64,000 bases of DNA from Ruminococcus flavefaciens MA2007 (GCF_000621845.1 NZ_JHXF01000010.1:62001-126000), one strand, 5' to 3'. Positions 31,150 through 43,487 are shown, numbered from the stretch's first letter. Notes: generated from the letters alone by a model not told the origin. Made by a program: numbers and translations.

Positions 31150-32484
31150 ATGGCAATTAATATCAAACGCCCAAACGGCACCGAAGATGTTCTTCCGAAG
31201 GATGTCTATAAATGGCATACTGTTGAGAAGATCACAAGAGATACCGCAGAGAGCTTTGGTTTTTCGGAATTAAGGTTTCCTACCTTTGAGAATACTGACC
31301 TTTTTCTGCGCTCTGTAGGCGAAACTACAGACGTAGTTCAGAAAGAAATGTATACTGTAAAGGCTAAGGAGACAGAATTTACTCTTCGTCCCGAGGGTAC
31401 AGCAGGTGCTATCCGTGCAATGCTGCAAAACGGACTGCTCAACGAGGCTCTGCCCCAGAAAATATTCTACATCATATCTTGTTTCCGTCACGAAAGACCA
31501 CAGGCGGGAAGACTTCGTGAGTTCCATCAGTTTGGACTTGAAATGGCAGGAAGCCCTGCTCCTACAGCAGACGCTGAAGTAATTTGCCTTGCCAAGAATA
31601 TTCTCGACAGACTTGGTCTGAAGAATATCGAGCTTCACATCAATTCCATCGGCTGTCCGACCTGCCGTGCAAAATATCATGAAGCCCTCAAGGCGTTTTT
31701 TGAGCCCCACAAGGACGAGCTCTGCGACACCTGTAAGGAAAGACTTGTCAAGAATCCGATGCGTCTTCTTGATTGTAAAAGCCCCGAGGATCGCGAGATC
31801 GCTAAGGATGCACCTGTTATACTTGATTATCTCTGCGAAGAGTGCAGCGAGCATTTTGCAAAGCTGAAGAAATATCTCGATAATGCAGGCATTGCCTATA
31901 CTGTAGATCCAAAGATAGTTCGTGGACTTGACTACTACACAAAAACAGTTTTTGAGTTCATTACAACTGAAATTGGCGCACAGGGCACAGTCTGCGGCGG
32001 CGGAAGATACGACGGACTTATCGAGCAACTCGGCGGTCAGCATACTCCTGCGCTTGGTTTCGGCATGGGCATTGAACGTCTTCTTCTTGTTATGGATAAG
32101 CAGAATTGCGATTATCTTTCTCCTAAAAAGTGCGACATCTATTTCGCATCAATGGGCGACGCCGCCCTTGAAAAGGCAATGGAGCTTACAAGAGGACTCA
32201 GAGAGTACGGCTACTGCGCAGAGTACGATCTCATGGGCAGAGGCATAAAGGCTCAGATGAAGTACGCTAATAAGATAGGCGCTGTTTATACCGTTGTCCT
32301 TGGCGATAACGAGCTTGCAGACGGCAAGGCTAAGCTTAAAGAAATGGAAAGCGGCAAGGAGACAGAGATTCTTCTTAACGATAAATTCACATCAAATTTT
32401 GAAAATGAATATTTCAATAAAGTCCTCGACGTAATGGACGCTGAGGGCAGTCCAATGTTCGCATTTACAGGGGAGGATAAGTAA
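31150..32484 (+). CDS. hisS: Histidyl-tRNA synthetase
   Basis: This 444-residue class II synthetase charges tRNA-His. Motif 1 (RPNGTEDVLP near the start), motif 2 (FYIISCFRHERPQAGRLREFHQFGLE) and the two histidine-specific stretches LDYYTKTVFE and CGGGRYDGL are clear. Motif 3 is ALGFGMGIERLLL, and an anticodon-binding domain occupies the last 95 residues. The start is ATG 31150 after AGGAAAGG; a TTG at 31141 is in frame but inside the spacer. aspS follows after one base, a common pairing. No T-box leader is visible in the short upstream gap. Confidence 0.96.
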   Translation: MAINIKRPNGTEDVLPKDVYKWHTVEKITRDTAESFGFSELRFPTFENTDLFLRSVGETTDVVQKEMYTVKAKETEFTLRPEGTAGAIRAMLQNGLLNEALPQKIFYIISCFRHERPQAGRLREFHQFGLEMAGSPAPTADAEVICLAKNILDRLGLKNIELHINSIGCPTCRAKYHEALKAFFEPHKDELCDTCKERLVKNPMRLLDCKSPEDREIAKDAPVILDYLCEECSEHFAKLKKYLDNAGIAYTVDPKIVRGLDYYTKTVFEFITTEIGAQGTVCGGGRYDGLIEQLGGQHTPALGFGMGIERLLLVMDKQNCDYLSPKKCDIYFASMGDAALEKAMELTRGLREYGYCAEYDLMGRGIKAQMKYANKIGAVYTVVLGDNELADGKAKLKEMESGKETEILLNDKFTSNFENEYFNKVLDVMDAEGSPMFAFTGEDK

Positions 32485-32485
32485 A

Positions 32486-34264
32486 ATGGCAGACAGTATG
32501 AAAGGCCTCAAACGTACCCACTACTGCGGAGAAGTTACCGAAGCAGGCAAGGAAGTCGTTGTAGGCGGATTTGTTGACAGAATAAGAGACAAGGGCGGAG
32601 TTATCTTCATCGTATTAAGAGACAGAACAGGCGTTGTTCAGCTTCTTTTCAACGACGAAACTGACCGTGAGCTTTTCGATAAGGCAGCTTCCTGCAAGAG
32701 TGAGTATGTTCTCATGGCTAAGGGCGAGGTACGCGAGCGTGAGAGCAAAAATGACAAGCTCAAGACAGGTAATGTCGAGATATTCGTTACTGACCTGAGA
32801 ATACTTGCAAAGGCTCAGACACCGCCTTTTGAGATAGTAAACGAAACAAAGGTAAACGACGAGCTCCGTCTTAAATACCGTTATCTCGACCTCAGACGCG
32901 CACCGCTCCAGCAGAATATCATCATGCGCCATGAGATAGCTAAGGTAACAAGAGAATACTTCTATGAGAACGGATTCCTCGAAATTGAGACTCCTATGAT
33001 GATGAAGTCTACTCCTGAGGGCGCAAGAGACTATCTTATCCCGTCAAGAGTACATCCGGGCAAGTTCTATGCTCTGCCGCAGTCACCCCAGATATATAAG
33101 CAGCTTCTTATGGTATCGGGTTATGACAGATATATCCAGCTTGCACGCTGTTTCCGCGACGAGGATCTCCGTGCAGACAGACAGCCTGAGTTCACTCAGA
33201 TAGACCTTGAGATGTCATTTGTTGACGCTGATGATATCCAGGAGTGTGTTGAGGGCTTCATTCAACGCGTATTCAAGGAAGTTATCGGTGTTGACGTACC
33301 AACTCCGCTTCCGAGACTTACATTTGCTGACGCTATGAACCGTTACGGCTCTGATAAGCCTGATACACGTTTCGGTTTTGAGATTCAGGATATCACCGAT
33401 ACAGTCAAGGATATAGACTTCGTAGTATTCAAGAGCGCTATTGAAGAGGGTGGCTCTGTACGCGCTATCAATGTTAAGAACGGTGCGGCTACATATACAC
33501 GTAAGGAGATCGACAAGCTTGTTGAGCACGCAAAGGGTATCGGCGCTAAGGGACTTGCTTATATCCGCTGGGCTGACGAGCCTAACTGCTCATTCAAGAA
33601 GTTCCTTGTTGAGGGCGACCTCGAAAAGATATGCTCTGCTGTTGACGCACATGAGGGAGACCTTGTGCTTATCTGTGCTGATAAGACCAAGACTGTTCTT
33701 GCAACTCTCGGCGCAATAAGACTTATCTGCGGCAAGAGACTGGAAGTTATCCCCGAGGATCAGTACAACTTCCTCTGGATAACAGAAATGCCTTTCTTTG
33801 AGCACGATGACGAGAACAATACATGGGTTGCTGCACATCACCCGTTCACTATGCCTATGGAGGAGTGTCTTGAATACCTCGATACCGATCCTGCTAATGT
33901 ACGTGCAAAGGCTTGGGACCTTGTGCTTAACGGCACTGAGCTTTCAAGCGGCTCTATGCGTATTACTGATTATGAGCTCCAGCAGAAGATGTTTGAGGCT
34001 CTCGGCATGACTGACGAGGAGATACAGGCTAAGTTCGGATTTCTCGTTGACGCATACCGTTACGGTGCACCGCCTCACGGTGGTATGGGTATCGGACTTG
34101 ACCGTCTTGCTATGATAATGTGCAAGGCTGACAGTCTCCGTGATGTAACTGCATTCCCGAAGGTTCAGAACGCAAGCGAGCTTATGTCTGAATGTCCGTC
34201 AGCTGTTGACGACGAGAGTCTTGAAGTTCTCGGTATCAGCGTTGTGAAAAAAGAAGATGAGTAA
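32486..34264 (+). CDS. aspS: Aspartyl-tRNA synthetase
   Basis: This 592-residue bacterial-type AspRS has an N-terminal OB-fold anticodon domain (VGGFVDRIRDKGGVIFIVLRD). Class II motif 1 lies near ETPMMMKSTPEGARDY, motif 2 is RCFRDEDLRADRQPEFTQ-like and the C-terminal motif 3 is GIGLDRL. The bacterial GAD insert (about 300-410) is present. GGGGAGG lies nine or so bases before the ATG, inside the end of hisS. The final codons overlap the NUDIX gene by eight bases, so the three genes form an operon. Whether it also charges tRNA-Asn cannot be told from the sequence alone; gatCAB is not in the window. Confidence 0.96.
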   Translation: MADSMKGLKRTHYCGEVTEAGKEVVVGGFVDRIRDKGGVIFIVLRDRTGVVQLLFNDETDRELFDKAASCKSEYVLMAKGEVRERESKNDKLKTGNVEIFVTDLRILAKAQTPPFEIVNETKVNDELRLKYRYLDLRRAPLQQNIIMRHEIAKVTREYFYENGFLEIETPMMMKSTPEGARDYLIPSRVHPGKFYALPQSPQIYKQLLMVSGYDRYIQLARCFRDEDLRADRQPEFTQIDLEMSFVDADDIQECVEGFIQRVFKEVIGVDVPTPLPRLTFADAMNRYGSDKPDTRFGFEIQDITDTVKDIDFVVFKSAIEEGGSVRAINVKNGAATYTRKEIDKLVEHAKGIGAKGLAYIRWADEPNCSFKKFLVEGDLEKICSAVDAHEGDLVLICADKTKTVLATLGAIRLICGKRLEVIPEDQYNFLWITEMPFFEHDDENNTWVAAHHPFTMPMEECLEYLDTDPANVRAKAWDLVLNGTELSSGSMRITDYELQQKMFEALGMTDEEIQAKFGFLVDAYRYGAPPHGGMGIGLDRLAMIMCKADSLRDVTAFPKVQNASELMSECPSAVDDESLEVLGISVVKKEDE

Positions 34265-34715
34265 TCGCTTTTACGCAGTTTGCGGTATACTTGACATAGA
34301 CGGGAAAATACTTTTTGTAAGGCATACATATGGTCCTGCAAAGGAGCGTATACTTATTCCCGGAGGCTATGTCAAGGAGGGAGAACTGCCGACTTCGGCG
34401 GTCAAGCGCGAGTTTTTCGAGGAAACAGGCGTGAATGCCGAAGCAGAGTCGGTATTTGCTGTTCAGTTTCGCACCGAGCAGTGGATAATCGTATTCAAGC
34501 TTAAATATATCTCAGGTGAACCGCACTCCGACGGCTATGAGAACAGCGAAGTCCTGCTTCTTACGCCGCAGGAGGCTGTGGAAAGACCTGATATAACCAA
34601 TATGAGCCGTGCTATACTTAAAGCGTACATTGATAATGTCGATAATACACTTGAAAAAGGGGATTATCGGTCAATTACGCTTAAAGCAGGCGAATATGAA
34701 ATATTTGGCGTATAA
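34257..34715 (+). CDS. NUDIX hydrolase
   Basis: This 152-residue protein has a complete NUDIX box, GGYVKEGELPTSAVKREFFEETGV (in pieces GG-x5-E-x7-REFFEE-TG) at about residues 37-60. The box binds magnesium and hydrolyses nucleoside diphosphate linked to another moiety. Flanking strands (AVCGILDIDGKILFVRH) fit the fold. The substrate is unknown. The start overlaps the aspS stop by eight bases, with an A/G-rich stretch as ribosome site, so it is translationally coupled to aspS. A house-cleaning role for a nucleotide linked to translation stress would be speculation. Confidence 0.88.
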   Translation: MSNRFYAVCGILDIDGKILFVRHTYGPAKERILIPGGYVKEGELPTSAVKREFFEETGVNAEAESVFAVQFRTEQWIIVFKLKYISGEPHSDGYENSEVLLLTPQEAVERPDITNMSRAILKAYIDNVDNTLEKGDYRSITLKAGEYEIFGV

Positions 34716-34741
34716 AAATACACAAAATTTATTTATTTGCA

Positions 34742-34770
34742 TTGACATTTTAATTGAATTGGTGTATAAT
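34742..34770 (+). promoter_or_regulatory. Perfect consensus promoter upstream of a short transcript or leader
   Basis: TTGACA (34742-34747), 17 bp, TATAAT (34765-34770). A hairpin follows 25 bases later and a second promoter for the V-ATPase operon follows that, so this promoter may drive a short RNA or a longer V-ATPase leader. Confidence 0.8.
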
Positions 34771-34776
34771 ATTAAC

Positions 34777-34832
34777 TGTGCTATGAAAAACATCTAAGGG
34801 AGCTGTCTGTAGGATAAGCTCCCTTTATGTAT
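34777..34832 (+). ncRNA. Possible short RNA between promoter and hairpin
   Basis: From the predicted start near 34777 the sequence runs into a 9-bp hairpin (aagggagct 34796-34804, agctccctt 34817-34825) followed by tatgtatattt. The only open frame in it is a four-codon ATG-AAA-AAC-ATC-stop (34783-34797). It could be a small RNA, an attenuator or simply upstream leader. The poor T run argues for partial termination. Confidence 0.25.
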
Positions 34833-34860
34833 ATTTGCAAATTTATTCATAATTTATCTA

Positions 34861-34889
34861 TTGACTGTAATAAGATTAGGTGATATAAT
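34861..34889 (+). promoter_or_regulatory. Promoter of the V-type ATPase operon
   Basis: TTGACT (34861-34866), 17 bp, TATAAT (34884-34889). A small inverted repeat atgac-cgaca-gtcat lies between the predicted start and the first ribosome site. Confidence 0.8.
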
Positions 34890-34934
34890 CTTAATATTAA
34901 ATGACCGACAGTCATTTTTAGAGGAGGTATGACA

Positions 34935-35243
34935 ATGGCGTCTGAAGCTGTTAAAAAAATTCTCGAAGCCGAAGCGCTCTCCGATAAGAAAAATGCGGAG
35001 GCGCGTAAAAAGCGTGACGAGATAATAGACGCTGCCTCGGGAAGTTCTTCGCTTGCTATTCAGAAAAGGCTCAGCGAAGCACATTCAGAGGTCGCGAAAC
35101 TAAAGGCTGATTTCGATGAAAAGTTTAAGGCTTATGAAAAGAAAGCCGAGAGCGAATGCGAAACAAACATTGATAGTATAAAGCAAAAGGCTGAAAAAAA
35201 TATGGCGTCAGCTGTTGATGAGATAATCAGCAGATTCTTTTGA
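34935..35243 (+). CDS. ntpF: V-type ATPase peripheral stalk subunit G/H (NtpF-like)
   Basis: The 102-residue, highly charged coiled-coil protein is almost entirely helical (Lys/Glu/Ala rich with heptad character). It lies first in the V-ATPase operon, where NtpF/AhaH-type stalk subunits are encoded. It would pair with subunit E to form the peripheral stalk that holds the A3B3 head against the membrane subunit I. The ATG at 34935 has GGAGG seven bases upstream; an ATG at 34929 is too close to that site. Sequence identity in this family is low, so the assignment rests mainly on composition and position. Confidence 0.8.
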   Translation: MASEAVKKILEAEALSDKKNAEARKKRDEIIDAASGSSSLAIQKRLSEAHSEVAKLKADFDEKFKAYEKKAESECETNIDSIKQKAEKNMASAVDEIISRFF

Positions 35244-35275
35244 TTTTGCTCTTGAAAAGGAGTGTGATGTAAAAT

Positions 35276-37715
<2,440 letters not shown>

Positions 37716-37728
37716 CGGAGGTGGGGAT

Positions 37729-38325
37729 ATGTCAGGACTTGACGAGATTCTTAACCTCATCGAAACTCAGCAGCAGCAGGGAGAAGAGCTTATCTTGAAA
37801 GCTGCCAAAAGCAAAGCAGCCGCAATAAAGGCTGAGGGCGATAAAAAAGCTCAGACAGCCTATGAAGATTTTATGCACAGGTCAAAGGAACAGGCTGAAA
37901 AGGATTACGAAAACGCCTGTAATTCCGCTGATGCAGAAATGAAGCGCCGAGTTCTTGCCTGCAAGGTAGGACTTATTGACGAAGCTATTGAAAAGACCGT
38001 TGCTAAGCTGAAGGCATTGCCTGATAATGAGTATTTTCAGCTTATCATTAAGCTTGCAGAGCGTCACAGCCAGCCTGAAAAAGGTGTACTGTCATTATGC
38101 AGCAAGGACCTTGCAAGAGTACCTGCGGATTTTGAGAGCAAGCTTAACGAGAGTATCAATAAAAAAGGCGGAAGTATAACTCTTTCAAAAGAAGCTGCCG
38201 ATATCGAGGACGGTTTCATACTAAGCTATGGACTTATTTCGGAAAATTGCAGCTTCCGTGCAATTATCGAATCCGAAAAGGATGAGATAAGAGATACGGC
38301 TGCGAGAGCGCTTTTCGGTAGGTGA
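37729..38325 (+). CDS. ntpE: V-type ATPase subunit E
   Basis: The 198-residue stalk protein begins with a long charged helix (about 1-95: EILNLIETQQQQGEE, AAKSKAAAIKAEGDKKAQ). It ends in a mixed alpha/beta head domain (DIEDGFILSYGLISENCSF), the standard layout of V-ATPase subunit E. It forms the peripheral stalk with the G/H subunit and binds the top of the A3B3 head. CGGAGGTGGGG precedes the ATG, 13 bases after ntpK. The gene order K-E-C-F-A-B-D matches the enterococcal ntp operon. Confidence 0.9.
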   Translation: MSGLDEILNLIETQQQQGEELILKAAKSKAAAIKAEGDKKAQTAYEDFMHRSKEQAEKDYENACNSADAEMKRRVLACKVGLIDEAIEKTVAKLKALPDNEYFQLIIKLAERHSQPEKGVLSLCSKDLARVPADFESKLNESINKKGGSITLSKEAADIEDGFILSYGLISENCSFRAIIESEKDEIRDTAARALFGR

Positions 38326-38329
38326 GAAC

Positions 38330-39271
38330 ATGAACGATACAAAATACGCAAACGCCGTGGGTGCTGTCAGAGCAATGGAAAATTCTTTGCTGACAAAGAC
38401 TGATATTGACCAGCTTATCAATTCAAGGAATAAAGCTGAGATATCATCTATTATACAGTCAAGAAGCGGTTCAAGCAGCAGTGAGAGCCTTTCCGATGTG
38501 TGGGCAATGCTCAGGGCATATGCTCCCGACTGCAAAGAGCTCCCCATACTGCTCTACAGAAATGATTTTCATAATCTGAAAGCAGTGCTGAAAGCTATAA
38601 TCTCCAACAGAGAGCCCAAGCAGTATTATATCGAACCGTCAAACGTTGAGCTTTCGACGCTCGTTGACGCTATAAATTCAAAGGAGTATGATGAACTCCC
38701 TAATTATATGCAGAGCACAGCCGAAGAAGCTTATGAGCTCATAACCCAGACTCTGGACGGTCAACTGTCAGATTCACTTATAGATATGGCGGCGCTGAAG
38801 GCTATGCAGAAAAGTGCGGAGGAGTGCGGCAGCAGCTTCATGCAGAAATATGCCGAGCTTCTGACAGTATGCGCTGATATAAAAACTGCCTATAGGTGCA
38901 GTATACTCGGTAAAAACGCTCAGTTCATGGAAAGCGCCATATGCGGCAGCAGTGAGCTTGATAAGGAACAGCTAATAAGAGCTGCACTTGGCGGCACAGA
39001 ATCGCTTTTTAGTTATCTTGAGGGTACAGCTTACAGTGACGCAGCAGTGCTTCTGAAAGACTCTGCGGCACAGTATGAAAAGTGGTGCGATGACGTTATC
39101 ATGGAGCTTGCAGAGACTGCGCGTATGCAGGCATTCGGCTCGGAGCCTCTTGCGGCATATTTTATCGCTAAAGAAGCGGAAATAAAGAACCTGCGCATTC
39201 TCTCAGTATGTAAGGAGTTCGGCGCAGACAAGGAAACTATCACGGAAAGGATGAGAAAGCTATATGTATAA
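38330..39271 (+). CDS. ntpC: V-type ATPase subunit C (d-type socket)
   Basis: The 313-residue all-helical protein belongs to the C/AC39 family, built from three similar helical bundles. It caps the proteolipid ring and joins the central axle (D/F) to it. Typical stretches are YANAVGAVRAMENSLL at the start, FHNLKAVLKAI near residue 80 and EPLAAYFIAKEAEIKNLRIL near 280. It starts four bases after ntpE with an AGGTGAG ribosome site and overlaps the following subunit F gene by eight bases, indicating tight translational coupling. Confidence 0.9.
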   Translation: MNDTKYANAVGAVRAMENSLLTKTDIDQLINSRNKAEISSIIQSRSGSSSSESLSDVWAMLRAYAPDCKELPILLYRNDFHNLKAVLKAIISNREPKQYYIEPSNVELSTLVDAINSKEYDELPNYMQSTAEEAYELITQTLDGQLSDSLIDMAALKAMQKSAEECGSSFMQKYAELLTVCADIKTAYRCSILGKNAQFMESAICGSSELDKEQLIRAALGGTESLFSYLEGTAYSDAAVLLKDSAAQYEKWCDDVIMELAETARMQAFGSEPLAAYFIAKEAEIKNLRILSVCKEFGADKETITERMRKLYV

Positions 39272-39575
39272 GGCAGCAGTTATAGGCGACAGCGCAAGTG
39301 TGTCGGGCTTTGCGGCTCTTGGGCTTTCTGTATTCCGTGAGACTGAGCCTGAAAAGATAACCAAGCTTATTTCAAGACTTGCAGCTAATGACTTCGCAGT
39401 TATATATATAACCGAGCCTGCGGCTGCACTTGTGAAAGATACAATAAACAAATATCGGAGCAGCAAGCTTCCGTCAATAGTTCTGATACCTGCCATAGAG
39501 GGCAACACAGGTGACGGTATAAGAGCTCTTCACGAAGCAGTAGAAAAGGCTGTTGGCTCCGATATATTAAATTAG
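39264..39575 (+). CDS. ntpG: V-type ATPase subunit F (NtpG)
   Basis: The 103-residue Rossmann-like protein (AAVIGDSASVSGFAALGLSVF; FAVIYITEPAA; SIVLIPAIEG) is the axle subunit that sits with subunit D and can modulate ATP hydrolysis. The length matches the family. The start codon overlaps the end of ntpC. The catalytic subunit A gene follows 21 bases later. Confidence 0.9.
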   Translation: MYKAAVIGDSASVSGFAALGLSVFRETEPEKITKLISRLAANDFAVIYITEPAAALVKDTINKYRSSKLPSIVLIPAIEGNTGDGIRALHEAVEKAVGSDILN

Positions 39576-39596
39576 GAAAGAGGCGGATAAGCAGAA

Positions 39597-41366
39597 ATGA
39601 ACAGCAAAGGTACAGTAGTTAAAATATCAGGACCGCTTGTAGTTGCCGAAGGCATGAGAGATGCCAATATGTTTGACGTTGTCCGCGTTAGTGAGAAGCG
39701 TCTTATTGGCGAGATAATCGAAATGCACGGTGACCGTGCTTCAATACAGGTTTACGAGGAAACATCAGGACTTGGCACAGGCGAAGCTGTAGAATCTACA
39801 GGCGAGCCTATGAGCGTTGAGCTCGGTCCCGGTCTTATCGGAAGTATCTTCGACGGTATTCAGCGTCCTCTTGACGCTATAAGAAAGGTCTGCGGAAATA
39901 ATCTCGCAAGAGGTGTTGAGGTTCCATCACTTAAAAGAGAGAACGTATGGAAGTTTACTCCCTCAGTGAAAGTCGGAGACAAGGTCGTAGGCGGAGATAT
40001 TATAGGAACAGTTCCCGAGACAGATATAGTTCTCCATAAAATAATGGTGCCAAATGGTGTGGAGGGTACTGTCAAGAAAATATCAGAGGGCGAATTCCAC
40101 GCTGATGATACTGTTTGTATCATTGAAACAGCTAAGGGCGAAAAGGAGCTCTCACTGATACAGAAATGGCCTGTTCGTCAGGGCAGACCTTATCAGAAGA
40201 AGCTTTCACCGACTATGCCACTTGTAACAGGTCAGCGTGTTATTGACTGCCTGTTCCCGATAGCAAAGGGCGGTGTTGCAGCTATCCCCGGACCTTTCGG
40301 AAGCGGTAAGACAGTTACACAGCATCAGCTGGCAAAGTGGGCAGAGGCTGACATCATCGTTTATATCGGCTGCGGTGAGCGTGGAAATGAGATGACAGAT
40401 GTTCTCAACGAGTTCCCTGAGCTTATTGACCCGAATACAGGAAAATCACTTATGGAGCGTACAGTTCTTATCGCTAATACCTCGGATATGCCTGTTGCAG
40501 CCCGTGAGGCTTCTGTATATACAGGTATCACTATCGCTGAGTATTATCGTGATATGGGCTATTCTGTAGCTCTTATGGCTGATTCTACATCACGTTGGGC
40601 AGAGGCTCTCCGTGAGATGTCAGGCCGTCTCGAAGAAATGCCAGGTGATGAGGGCTATCCAGCTTACCTCGGAAGCCGTCTTGCTCAGTTTTATGAGCGC
40701 GCAGGACGTGTTATCTCCACAGGTACAGAGGGCAGGGAAGGCGCACTGTCAGTAATCGGTGCGGTATCGCCTCCCGGCGGTGATATCTCAGAACCTGTAT
40801 CACAGGCTACGCTTCGTATCGTAAAGGTATTCTGGGGACTTGATTCAAACCTCGCTTACCAGAGACATTTCCCTGCAATAAACTGGCTGACCAGCTATTC
40901 GCTGTACGCTGATTCCCTTGCAGACTGGTATAACAATAACGTATCCAAGGACTGGATGAAGTCCCGTGCAAGATTTATGGAAATACTCCATGAAGAAGCC
41001 GAGCTCAAGGAGATCGTAAAGCTCATCGGTATGGACGCTCTTTCACCTAATGACCGACTGAAAATGGAGACTGCCCGTTCTATCCGTGAGGACTTCCTGC
41101 ATCAGCTGGCTTTCCATGAGGTAGATACCTATACAAGCCTTAAAAAGCAGCTTTATATGATGAAGCTTATCCTTAACTTCAATGACGAGGCTGCTGACGT
41201 TCTTGCCAAGGGCGCTGACGTTGAAGCAGTGGCAAACCTTGAGGTAAGAGAAAAGATAGGCCGTTTCAAGTATATCGAAGAAGAAAAAACAGACGCAGAA
41301 TTTGACAAGCTCAGTGTGGAGATATCCTCAGAGCTCAACGAGCTGCTTGACAAGGAGGAAGACTAA
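39597..41366 (+). CDS. ntpA: V-type ATPase catalytic subunit A
   Basis: The 589-residue nucleotide-hydrolysing subunit has the N-terminal beta-barrel and the A-type non-homologous insert (about 115-185, the bulge region). Walker A is GPFGSGKT near residue 232, the catalytic Glu is in GCGERGNEM, Walker B is [17 protein letters not shown], and a C-terminal helical bundle follows. Three A and three B subunits form the head. A purine-rich stretch precedes ATG, and the stop overlaps the subunit B start by one base (TAATG). The direction of the machine (synthesis or pumping) cannot be read here. Confidence 0.97.
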   Translation: MNSKGTVVKISGPLVVAEGMRDANMFDVVRVSEKRLIGEIIEMHGDRASIQVYEETSGLGTGEAVESTGEPMSVELGPGLIGSIFDGIQRPLDAIRKVCGNNLARGVEVPSLKRENVWKFTPSVKVGDKVVGGDIIGTVPETDIVLHKIMVPNGVEGTVKKISEGEFHADDTVCIIETAKGEKELSLIQKWPVRQGRPYQKKLSPTMPLVTGQRVIDCLFPIAKGGVAAIPGPFGSGKTVTQHQLAKWAEADIIVYIGCGERGNEMTDVLNEFPELIDPNTGKSLMERTVLIANTSDMPVAAREASVYTGITIAEYYRDMGYSVALMADSTSRWAEALREMSGRLEEMPGDEGYPAYLGSRLAQFYERAGRVISTGTEGREGALSVIGAVSPPGGDISEPVSQATLRIVKVFWGLDSNLAYQRHFPAINWLTSYSLYADSLADWYNNNVSKDWMKSRARFMEILHEEAELKEIVKLIGMDALSPNDRLKMETARSIREDFLHQLAFHEVDTYTSLKKQLYMMKLILNFNDEAADVLAKGADVEAVANLEVREKIGRFKYIEEEKTDAEFDKLSVEISSELNELLDKEED

Positions 41367-42742
41367 TGCCAAGAGAATACAGAACAATTGAAGAGGCGGC
41401 AGGTCCTCTGCTGCTTGTCAAGGACGTTGAGAATGTAACTTACGGCGAGCTTGCTGAGATAAGACTTAAAAACGGCGAGAAAAGGCGCTGCCGTGTTCTT
41501 GAGATAGACGGCTCGAATGCTCTTGTTCAGCTTTTTGAGAACGCTGCTGGTATCAACTTACAGGACAGCAGTGTAGTATTCTCAGGTCACCAGATGGAGC
41601 TTGGCGTATCCGAGGATATGCTGGGACGAGTTTTCGACGGTCTCGGCAGACCTATCGACGACGGTCCCGAGCTTATACCTGAAATGCGACTTGACGTAAA
41701 CGGTCTTCCTATGAATCCTGTTGCAAGAAAGTATCCGCAGGAGTTCATACAAACAGGTGTATCTGCTATAGACGGACTCAACACCCTTGTAAGAGGTCAG
41801 AAGCTGCCTATTTTCTCGGCAAGCGGACTTCCTCATGCACAGCTTGCTGCACAGATAGCAAGACAGGCTAAGGTTCGCGGAAAAGACGAGCAGTTTGCCG
41901 TTGTATTTGCTGCTATGGGTATTACTTTTGAGGAGTCTGAGTACTTTGTACAGAGCTTTAAGAGTACAGGAGCACTTGACAGAACAGTCCTTTTCATAAA
42001 CCTTGCTAACGACTCTGCTATCGAGCGTCTTGCAACTCCGAAAATGGCGCTTACAGCCGCTGAGTATCTTGCATTTGAGAAGGGTATGCATGTACTTGTT
42101 ATCCTTACTGATATTACCAACTACGCAGACGCTCTCCGTGAGGTATCTGCCGCACGTAAGGAAGTTCCTGGACGACGCGGTTATCCGGGATATATGTATA
42201 CTGACCTTGCTACTATTTATGAGCGTGCAGGCCGTCAGGAGGGCAAAGAGGGAAGTATCACCATGATACCTATCCTTACCATGCCCGAGGACGATAAAAC
42301 TCACCCAATCCCCGACCTTACAGGATATATCACAGAGGGACAGATAATCCTCTCCCGTGAGCTCTACAGAAAGGGTATCAATCCGCCTGTAGACGTTCTT
42401 CCGTCCCTTTCACGTCTTAAAGATAAGGGTATCGGTGAAGGCAAGACTCGCGCCGACCACTCCGACACTATGAACCAGCTCTTCTCTGCCTATGCACGAG
42501 GCAAGGACGCTAAGGAACTCATGGTCGTACTTGGTGAGGCAGCTCTTACTCCTACGGACCTTATTTATGCGAGATTTGCAGACGAATTCGAGAAGAAATA
42601 TGTATCTCAGGGCTTTGAAAACAACAGAAGCATCGAGGATACGCTTTCAATTGGCTGGGAGCTTCTGAAAATGCTCCCGAGAAGCGAGCTGCGCCGAATC
42701 AGAGAGGAATATCTGGTCAAGTACTATGATACTCAGAAATGA
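41366..42742 (+). CDS. ntpB: V-type ATPase subunit B
   Basis: The 458-residue regulatory head subunit resembles A but lacks a functional P-loop: the corresponding place reads [13 protein letters not shown]. It retains the arginine-finger region near [14 protein letters not shown] and the [32 protein letters not shown] motif (in pieces) that defines the B subunit. GGAGG within the end of ntpA serves as ribosome site. Subunit D follows after 10 bases. Confidence 0.96.
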   Translation: MPREYRTIEEAAGPLLLVKDVENVTYGELAEIRLKNGEKRRCRVLEIDGSNALVQLFENAAGINLQDSSVVFSGHQMELGVSEDMLGRVFDGLGRPIDDGPELIPEMRLDVNGLPMNPVARKYPQEFIQTGVSAIDGLNTLVRGQKLPIFSASGLPHAQLAAQIARQAKVRGKDEQFAVVFAAMGITFEESEYFVQSFKSTGALDRTVLFINLANDSAIERLATPKMALTAAEYLAFEKGMHVLVILTDITNYADALREVSAARKEVPGRRGYPGYMYTDLATIYERAGRQEGKEGSITMIPILTMPEDDKTHPIPDLTGYITEGQIILSRELYRKGINPPVDVLPSLSRLKDKGIGEGKTRADHSDTMNQLFSAYARGKDAKELMVVLGEAALTPTDLIYARFADEFEKKYVSQGFENNRSIEDTLSIGWELLKMLPRSELRRIREEYLVKYYDTQK

Positions 42743-42752
42743 GGTGAGCTGA

Positions 42753-43403
42753 TTGGCAAGATTAAATGTTAATCCCACCCGTATGGAGCTCAGCAAGCTT
42801 AAAAAGAAGCTCTCTTCTGCGCGAAGAGGCCACAAGCTTCTTAAAGATAAGCGTGACGAGCTCATGCGTCAGTTCATGATACTCATAAAGGAGAACCGCC
42901 AGCTAAGAACAGAAGTAGAGGCGGCTATATCCGAGGCTAACCGTTATATGGCGGTAGCAGGTTCTGTAATGCAGAGAGAGGTGCTTGAAACAGCTCTTAT
43001 GCTTCCGAAGCAGGAGGTCGAGCTTGAAGTTTCCGAGAAAAACGTAATGAGTGTATATATTCCCGAGTTCAAGCCAAAGTACCGCTCAGGTGATACCAAT
43101 GATATCTACTCATACGGTATGGCGTTCACGTCTATTGACCTTGACGGCGCGGTTAGCGCTCTCAGCAGTGTTTTTCCGAAGATGATAAGACTTGCTGAGG
43201 TGGAGAAGGCTTGTCAGCTCATGGCTGACGAGATAGAAAAAACTCGCCGCCGTGTTAATGCGCTGGAGCATATAATGATACCTGACTATGAGGAAACTAT
43301 CAAGTTTATCACCATGAAGCTTTCTGAAAACGAAAGAAGCACCACAACTTCACTTATGAAAGTAAAGGATATGGTGCTCAAACAGAGTCATAATTTTCAC
43401 TGA
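42753..43403 (+). CDS. ntpD: V-type ATPase subunit D (central axle)
   Basis: The 216-residue protein is a long antiparallel coiled coil: an N-terminal helix with NPTRMELSKLKKKLSSARRGHKLLKDKRDEL (in parts) and a C-terminal helix with EKTRRRVNALEHIMIPDYEETIKFI. It forms the rotating axle inside A3B3. It uses a TTG start preceded by GAGGTGAGC; this fits the conserved ARLNVNPT beginning of the family. It is the last gene of the operon, followed by a strong terminator. Confidence 0.94.
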   Translation: MARLNVNPTRMELSKLKKKLSSARRGHKLLKDKRDELMRQFMILIKENRQLRTEVEAAISEANRYMAVAGSVMQREVLETALMLPKQEVELEVSEKNVMSVYIPEFKPKYRSGDTNDIYSYGMAFTSIDLDGAVSALSSVFPKMIRLAEVEKACQLMADEIEKTRRRVNALEHIMIPDYEETIKFITMKLSENERSTTTSLMKVKDMVLKQSHNFH

Positions 43404-43410
43404 TACAACA

Positions 43411-43443
43411 AAGGCGGTCATATTGACCGCCTTGATTTTTTTT
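43411..43443 (+). terminator. Terminator of the V-ATPase operon
   Basis: A 10-bp GC-rich stem (aaggcggtca / tgaccgcctt) is followed by ga and a run of eight T. Confidence 0.9.
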
Positions 43444-43444
43444 C

Positions 43445-43480
43445 TGTAAAAAAGCTCCATGTGCTGTCACATGGAGCTTT
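43445..43480 (-). terminator. Terminator of the rpsO-pnp operon
   Basis: A 13-bp stem (aaagctccatgtg / cacatggagcttt, loop ctgt) is followed by six T on the minus strand, directly after the pnp stop. Confidence 0.9.
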
Positions 43481-43487
43481 ATAAAAC

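Noticed and set aside
31270..32043. 257-codon open frame antisense to hisS
   Set aside because: It lies wholly inside hisS, has no ribosome site and gives a cysteine-rich low-complexity product; antisense shadows of this size recur across the highly expressed genes here.
41582..42304. 240-codon open frame antisense to the V-ATPase subunit B gene
   Set aside because: Shadow frame; subunit B is conserved through the whole interval.
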